This document shows positions 57,821 through 64,000 of a stretch of 64,000 nucleotides of DNA, piece after piece. This DNA comes from Pterois miles (lineage: Eukaryota > Chordata > Actinopteri > Perciformes > Scorpaenidae), in the NCBI GenBank assembly GCA_947000775.1, contig CAMQGK010000637.1:15069501-15133500 (forward strand). Reading direction: 5' to 3'. The notes below the pieces were generated by a model, which ran no database searches, was not told the DNA's origin, and saw only the letters and a list, made by a program, of their open reading frames with translations. A program made the position numbers and the translations under genes. Every line of letters starts with the position of its first letter. The first letter of the stretch is position 1.

Positions 57821-60659
57821 ATATACACTTTATGTGTATATGTTGCACACCAGTAACTTAATTGAAGCTATGATGATTATTATATAACAAAAGGTCAGGT
57901 AATTGCTTTTATTTACCTGAACTGAGTCTCTTTAATGCCTTCTTTATTAGGAATTAACATACATGATCATATATCCATGTAGATCCATCAATGCACACGC
58001 ATTAAAATTATAATATTGTCTGCTTCTTTTCCTAAAACAGTAATACTACACAGGTTTAATCTTCATTTAAAAGATACAGTGGTTTAATTTCAAATATTGA
58101 GCACACAGGTAGGCGATTCATTATTCAAAGCTGTTCTCTCCACTCACATACTGCATTTATGCTCACATGAATAAACATAACCAGTTGATCCAGTCTATAT
58201 GCTACTAACCCCCTGCCACCCACACTCGTTTTAAAATGAGCAGATAGCTGGGATAGTCTATTTTTTATTCTATAACAGTGAATCACAGGGAAGCCTTGTA
58301 GCGGTATGAAAAAAGAGGGGGCCGACAGAAATCTTTCAAAACAATCAACAAAATCAACGCGCGACTTTATAGAAGGGAAGAAACGAGTGTTTTTGCTCTA
58401 TTCGCCGCCATTTGCCTCATAAACAAATCAAGAGATGAAGTGTGACGCTGCGTTTCGTGAACATCACACATTCTGTGGAAAATCACTTGCAAACACTGCG
58501 ATTATTACTTAGTCTGGTAAGCAGAAAGTACAAATGTGCTGTGTCACCAAAAGAGTGAAATAAAGTCAAACTGAAAAGTCTCTGAGCAAACAAATACAAA
58601 TATTTAAATGAACGCAGAGACAGCAGAGTTTATCATGAAGTAAACAAAATCCTTGTCAACTTTGCTAAAAAAAAAAAACATGTCTAAATATGACTTATTT
58701 GCAGCATTTTATGTATTTCACAGCAAGTGTGATGATCAAACTGCACACATTTGCATGAAAGTCGCATCAGTCTGAAAAGAAAAGAGGTTTATGTTGATGA
58801 TACAGTTTACGCTCATGAATTATTACTTTTCGTAGCTGATGAGTGAATTTAAAAACACTTTGCAGAGCTTGCACAGATCCGCAACCATGTTACACCCCAA
58901 ACGCTACGGAAAAAATATCAGAGCTCGACTATAATGTTGAGTGAGGGAGTTACATGTGAGATAAATCATCAGCTTGTTTATTATTTCTCTAATCTGAAAA
59001 ATGCCTGCTTATATAAATACACATTAGATCTCCAGCATACAGGAGCTGCAGCATTCAGATAGGAGTGTCGTGGTGTAAATGCATCATGTACAAATCCAAC
59101 ACTGAAAATCATTACACTGATTAGTTTCATGGATGGAGGAACCTAAACGTCTGTTGCTGGCAGCTACAGTTTATTTTGGGTTCTGAAGAATCAGCTCCAC
59201 TAATGAACAGATTGCCTCTGGCTTGGTATTTAAGCCTTTGCAGTGTTGAACAGCATTACTGGTGTTAATGGGACACTTCTCTAAACTTCTGATGTATTTT
59301 AAAACAGCACATAGTCGTCCTGAATCAGCCGGCGAGTCAAAGTCAGGTCATCGACAAGCTCTGACCCCGCCGTGCCATTAATATGTCATTATGTCACAAT
59401 TTGTTTGTGAAATATTCTTCACATGTTCACGATAAACTTTATATATTTAGCAGAGGGCTTTTTCACTGGAGACATTTTGACAGGTGTAAATAATGAATGA
59501 TAGCTGGATTCCATTTAGCTGCTTCTGGTATTGTGCACGCTGGCTCACTGTGACATTAAGTGCATTTTCATCCACCTGTTTTTAAGCACATTTTAAATTT
59601 GCGCATAAAAAAGTGGAAAGGCCCCTGAACACAAAACAAGAAAAAAACTTGAAATACTGCAAAAAACATTTTTACTCTTGGCTGAGGTTGGGGAATATTG
59701 GAGTACCAGTAACAAGAAATAGTGGCAAAGTGTGATGGAGGCTGATCATTTCATTAATAAAAACTATGACAAAATATATTTGTCAACAATCTTTTTTTCA
59801 AACGAGACGATGACGCTGTGGTGGCGGCGCTCAGTTTGTCTCTGTCCTTCTTGTCTAAAACCTCAATCCTGACAATTGTGTAGTAGTATAGTATACTAGT
59901 ATAATGCGTAAAGTTGGCGGTTTGTTGTTGAGTAACGCATATTTTTACATGTTGGGCAGGTGGATTGGCTCTCATAACGGAACGTGGGTGTGATTATTGT
60001 ATTATTAATGAATACAGTCAAGAAGACTTGAGCTAACTGCAAAGCTGCATTCTCAATCGTTCAACCTGCGGTTTTCATCAGATGATGATAAGATAAAATC
60101 TTATGCGAAATATGTTTGACTAAAATGACAGAAATGTTCAACATAATCTGATGACTAAAGAGGACTAACATTACATTTACAAAAAAATTGCGAACAAAAG
60201 AGAGCATTTTCATCTTAAAAGACAGACTAAATCTAAAATAGCTGCCAAAATTAACACTGGATGGAGACAGGCTTAAATCATGACGAACATGAAGCTTGAC
60301 TCTATTGAGGAGACAAATGAATACAAACATAAATGCCACATTTCCATCACATTTTCTACATTGTTTACCATTATCTGAGGTTTGACTGGTGCTCTTTTAA
60401 TGACATCATCTTGTTGCATGCTTTTCTTCTGCAAAGGTCGGATGGCACCAGACTGAAGAATTAGCGCTACTAGCCGTTTCTCTCAATGCACCAACTCCTA
60501 CAGCCCGGTTGCACGAAAAGACGCATGAATGAGACGATAACGTACAAAGAAATAGTGTGTAATAAGAAGGCTCTTCTTGCTTTAGGCGTGTCATCTTCAC
60601 ACCATGTAGCCTGTACTGACTGCAATGTAAAAGCACCTGCTTGCATATGCTACGCTCAG
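57821..60659. other. Non-coding stretch, largely repeat-free
   Basis: AT-rich sequence with few repeat termini that I can recognise. No exon seen. Confidence 0.4.
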
Positions 60660-60905
60660 AGGTGGTGACGTAGACTAAATAGTGAGAAAGACTGCTTATG
60701 GCAGACGGGAGATGGATGGGTCCAACTACTTGGTAGTTACGTTAGTGACGTTTGTGATGTGTTTTGCGGTGATGTTTATCACATTTTCCATTCTAATATG
60801 TTGTTTCAGTATGTATTGTACTCAGTTTACGTACTTATTTGAAGTCCAACCATGATGTTTTTCCTAAATCTAACATTGTGGTTTTGTTGCCTAAACCTAA
60901 ATGAG
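60660..60905 (-). repeat. Family C/D related fragment
   Basis: GGTGGTGACGTAGACTAAATAG and AAGTCCAACCATGATGTTTT followed by GTTGCCTAAACCTAA resemble parts of the family C and D repeats. Confidence 0.45.
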
Positions 60906-61019
60906 TGGTTTTGCTGCTGCTAGGTTACTGCACTTTCATACACACGTGTATGATTCACACCTTGGTGAGGCAAAATGTGACACAGACACGCTATCCTCGA
61001 GTGGACCGGCGAATCCATT

Positions 61020-61370
61020 GGTGCCTTCAAATGGAACTTGTGAACTCGTGAACACGGCATGTGTTGCGTTCAAGTGGTTACGTTGTGAAGGACACTGCTG
61101 TTAAGCAACGGCAACATTAACGTTATTGTCCGAGTCTAGAAGCGACAGAGGCTAACAATTTAGCAAGCTAGCTCGTAGGTAACATGCAAATGCAAAGGCA
61201 TAATGACAGAGAAGAAGGATGAGGTCATTGAAAATATCAACATTTTCCTCACACATACTATAAAATTACAAAGAAAAACAATATATGACTAAAAGTACAC
61301 TATACCCATACAATATTAACTTATGCACCAATAAATGAACTTCCATATGGACTCATCTTGTAGACACAGT
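61020..61370 (+). repeat. Family G repeat, plus-strand arm
   Basis: GGTGCCTTCAAATGGAACTT, then TTAGCAAGCTAGCTCG, GCATAATGACAGAG and ATATCAACATTTTCCTCA, ending TATGCACCAATAAATGAACT. The same order occurs inverted at 62425-62790. Confidence 0.7.
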
Positions 61371-61871
61371 AAACACAACCGCAATTGAAGGCACCATCTT
61401 ACACACTTTGGCATGATATTGGCCTGACTCCTCATATTCACACATCAGTAATAGATGTCAACACATTAATTTACGTTTTCTTTTGCATATTTCTTGTAAA
61501 TTTCCTGGAAAAATACATTTGGATGGAAACTTGGCAACTGTCACGGCTTCCTGGGTGATCATTAATATCATTAGTAACACTAATGTGCTTTTCCTGCTAT
61601 GACAAGTAAAGGTGGTTGCTGTGAAAAAGGCAAATTAGATCTCAGGACAAGTTAAAGCTGGGTGGAACTATACTGGAAATCACACCCACCCTGTGTCCCA
61701 CCCTAAATGGTGCTACCAAACACACAGGGAGCTGTCAGTCAAGTCCCGTTCATACACGCCCACACAGATGAGGTCCAATTAGGCAGCATGATGGAAAACA
61801 TCGTTCGTAACAATACTTCTGAAAAGTAATGCACTGTAATTCATATAAATCTGACAAAATGAATGTATATG
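61371..61871. other. Non-coding stretch
   Basis: No gene or clear repeat terminus seen. Confidence 0.4.
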
Positions 61872-62037
61872 TAATCCACATAATTGTGAAGAATAAAGGA
61901 CAAACGTAGCGTAAGGAGGACGTCGGGATGGACGGGTGGGTAAAACACACCAGACTTTCACCAAGGAGGCCGGTGTTTGTATACCGCGTGAATCCAGAAG
62001 TCAACCTTTAATTTATTTGTCATGTAACTTATGTACT
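61872..62037 (+). repeat. Family D repeat copy
   Basis: GTAATCCACATAATTGTGAA, CACCAAGGAGGCCGGTGTTT and AACTTATGTACTTAA follow the order of the copies at 26977 and 38296. Confidence 0.55.
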
Positions 62038-62936
62038 TAAAGCTACAGTGTATAAGATTTGGTGGCATCTAGTGGTGTGGTTGCAGACTGCAACCAACTC
62101 TGTACCCGTCCACTCACTTCTCCATTTCCAAGACTGCAGTAACGTGAGCCACTCAGTGCAAAGCCGTAGTAAGGTTTGCCTCGCTCAGAGGTCATCGTGT
62201 CGGAAGTGGCCTTCAGGTAACGTACAACTTCTGTTACAGTCAGTGTTTGGTTTGTCCATTCTGGGCTACGGTAGAAACATGGCGGAGCAACATGGCGGAG
62301 CAACATGGCGGACTCTGTGAAGATTGGTGCCTTTAAATGGGGTCATGTTCCCCCCCAACCCATGTCGTATTCACAGCCTCATAAGTGGAAAGCTCAGAGT
62401 CGACAACTTGTGATGTGTTTGTTGATGTTGTGAGAAATGGTGGAGCCCATGGAAGTTAATTTATTGGTGCATAAGTTAATATTGTACAATATATTGTAAT
62501 TTCAGTCATATATTATGTCTGAGGAAAATGTTGATATTCTCAATGACATCTTTCTCCTCTGTCATTATGTCTTTGCATTTCCCACGTTATGTTACCCACT
62601 TGCTAGCTTGCTAAACTGTTAGCCTGTGTTGCCTCTAGACTCTGACAGTAATGATAATATTTTCGTTACTTAGCAGCGGTGTTCTTCACGACTTAACCAC
62701 TCAAACGCAACGCATGTCGTGTACCTGACTTCCCGTCTTGTAAACACGAGTTCACAAGTTTCATTTCAAGGCACCAGATGACCTGCTCTCTGTTAGATAT
62801 GAAGGGCTCATTCTAAGCTAACAAAACATGAAGTTTCATTATACACTTATGAAAATTAGAAATGAATATTATATTCAATATTCTGCTAACAGATCCCTTG
62901 ATATGTTACACACTGCTCCCTTAAGTAACACCACTT
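62038..62936 (+). mobile_element. Family A miniature transposon, interrupted
   Basis: It starts TAAAGCTACAGTGTATAAGA, and the right terminus is TTACACACTGCTCCCTTAA. The interior GTCAGTGTTTGGTTTGTCCA with GTAGAAACATGG matches the copies at 22219 and 23330. AACATGGCGGAGC is present twice in tandem near 62277-62302. The family G arm at about 62330-62790 interrupts it. Confidence 0.65.
62425..62790 (-). repeat. Family G repeat, inverted arm
   Basis: On plus it reads GTTAATTTATTGGTGCATAA through TTGATATTCTCAATGACATC and CTAGCTTGCTAAACTGTTAG to GTTTCATTTCAAGGCACC, the inverse of 61020-61370 with scattered differences. The copy has inserted into a family A element. Confidence 0.7.
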
Positions 62937-64000
62937 CCATACTTCCATACTCCATACAAACCAAATCATAGTCTTTTTTTTTATACCTAACTGAATAGTT
63001 GTCTAAACCTAACCACGTATTTCAAGTATTGATTGCCTAAACATAACCATAAAAAAGTTTAATAATGTTTTTGTTGCTAAAATCAGATATTGCACAGTAG
63101 AGTGGATATTGTTGAGTACAAAAATGATGACATTAAACATTTTGCTGACACACACAGAGTGAACAACTTGCGACTTTTACAATATGCAGATAAAAAGTGA
63201 AGTTGGCTAAAGCTGCCCAAACTGCTTAAACATATTTGCTGTTGCAAATTAGCATCATATTAATGTAATTTCTTGTGCACAGATATATGCATGTCATATA
63301 ACAATTCAAAGAAACGATATTGAGATGATACAGAAAGTGTGATCAGTTAGTACAGCAGATGTGCTCCACCACGTCACAACTGAGCAGATGTTACTGCACT
63401 GCAGACTGTGAGGATTGATAAGCTCATTGTTCAACTGTAAAATCTAGTAGGCACTTATTCACAAAATCTGAATTTCTTGCATACATTGTATTCATTATTA
63501 ACTGGCTGTAGCACTGGACGCAAATGTGCAATATCAGCTGGGCTGCAGTCATTTCTTTTTATTCGCTCTGTTAAATTTGTTATCCAAACATTGTCATGCC
63601 TGCAATGCACAATGAATGCAGGAGTAAGTCAGCTTGGTGTTACTGTGCTGAGATTCACATCAACAAAGAAACAGGGAAATGATGCATTCACACACACAGA
63701 GCGCCTGACATGCATATTCCCTCTGTAGCCAATGACACTGTAGTAACTCTATAAAGATACTCATTGGGGAGTGATGCAGTTTGTGGTGCTTGTATTGATT
63801 GTTATTGTGTCAGACATTATCCCTGTTAGTGCCGTTAACTCAACCAAAACGTGTTACTACAGGCTTCTTGTTTCTGCTTTTCTTTCTTACAGCTATCCTG
63901 CTTTGCAGGGTGAGCAGTCAGACAGCATGTACAGTACATTAATTGCAACGTGATGTTAAGCCAATTCACCCTCAGCGGCACAACATCTTCCCGTATGCAG
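62937..64000. other. Non-coding stretch to the window edge
   Basis: Begins with CCTAAACCTAACC-type repeat sequence (to about 63060). No exon, including no kcnj3 upstream exon, was recognised. Confidence 0.4.

Larger units (their letters stand above)
37063..64000 (-). other. kcnj3: Presumed kcnj3 intron (to right edge)
   Basis: The acceptor at 37063-37064 defines an intron end. I looked on the minus strand for sequence coding the preceding conserved segment (around SPLTICHVI) and found none to 64000. So the intron is inferred to exceed 26.9 kb, in keeping with the long introns of vertebrate KCNJ3. The interval is filled with repeats, one tRNA gene and possible regulatory elements, listed separately. 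Confidence 0.55.

Noticed and set aside
37063..64000. Search for kcnj3 exon 2
   Set aside because: No minus-strand sequence encoding the conserved segment before GMTCQ was seen, so the exon is presumed to lie beyond the window.

Overview
This window reads as nuclear DNA of a ray-finned fish, most likely a percomorph teleost. The evidence is a recognisable vertebrate gene exon with introns, an intron-containing eukaryotic tRNA gene, long dinucleotide microsatellites, and a dense population of short DNA transposons and tRNA-derived SINEs of kinds I associate with percomorph genomes. It is AT-rich and almost entirely non-coding. The many short open reading frames are chance or lie inside repeats.

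The one secure protein-coding feature is the last coding exon of kcnj3 (GIRK1/Kir3.1) on the minus strand at 36468-37062. As given it carries an apparent frameshift in a seven-C run, just before the conserved C-terminal tail. Sequence below it is probably kcnj3 3' UTR and then the downstream flank. Sequence above it, to the right edge, is probably one very long kcnj3 intron, because no upstream exon was found. On the opposite strand inside that presumed intron sits an intron-containing tRNA-Leu(CAA) gene at 54797-54908, with a SINE only 9 bases behind it.

The left half (1-36000) has no secure gene. A short minus-strand segment near 10.65-10.8 kb looks like a promoter with a small first coding exon (ETS/GABP site, CRE-like site, ATG, good splice donor). 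A possible terminal exon lies near 4.94-5.0 kb. The two may or may not belong together, and no product was recognised.

Mobile DNA dominates the rest. Several elements have 8-bp target-site duplications and terminal inverted repeats of hAT type: 1052-1530, 27531-28174 (carrying a fragment of hAT transposase C-terminus), 43586-44705 (with an internal 52-bp minisatellite of eight units), 45877-47154 and 53160-54069. Other miniature elements occur singly, as palindromes, or nested inside each other (22.2-23.5 kb, 26.7-28.3 kb, 50.4-51.2 kb, 62.0-62.9 kb). Two tRNA-derived SINE families are present in several copies. One copy, at 31.3-31.6 kb, is so enriched in G that it looks like a sequence-quality artefact.

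No phage, CRISPR, operon or retroviral gene set was seen. No multi-gene new system was found. The main points of interest are the kcnj3 frameshift, the tRNA-Leu/SINE junction, the hAT elements and the possible unassigned gene start near 10.7 kb.
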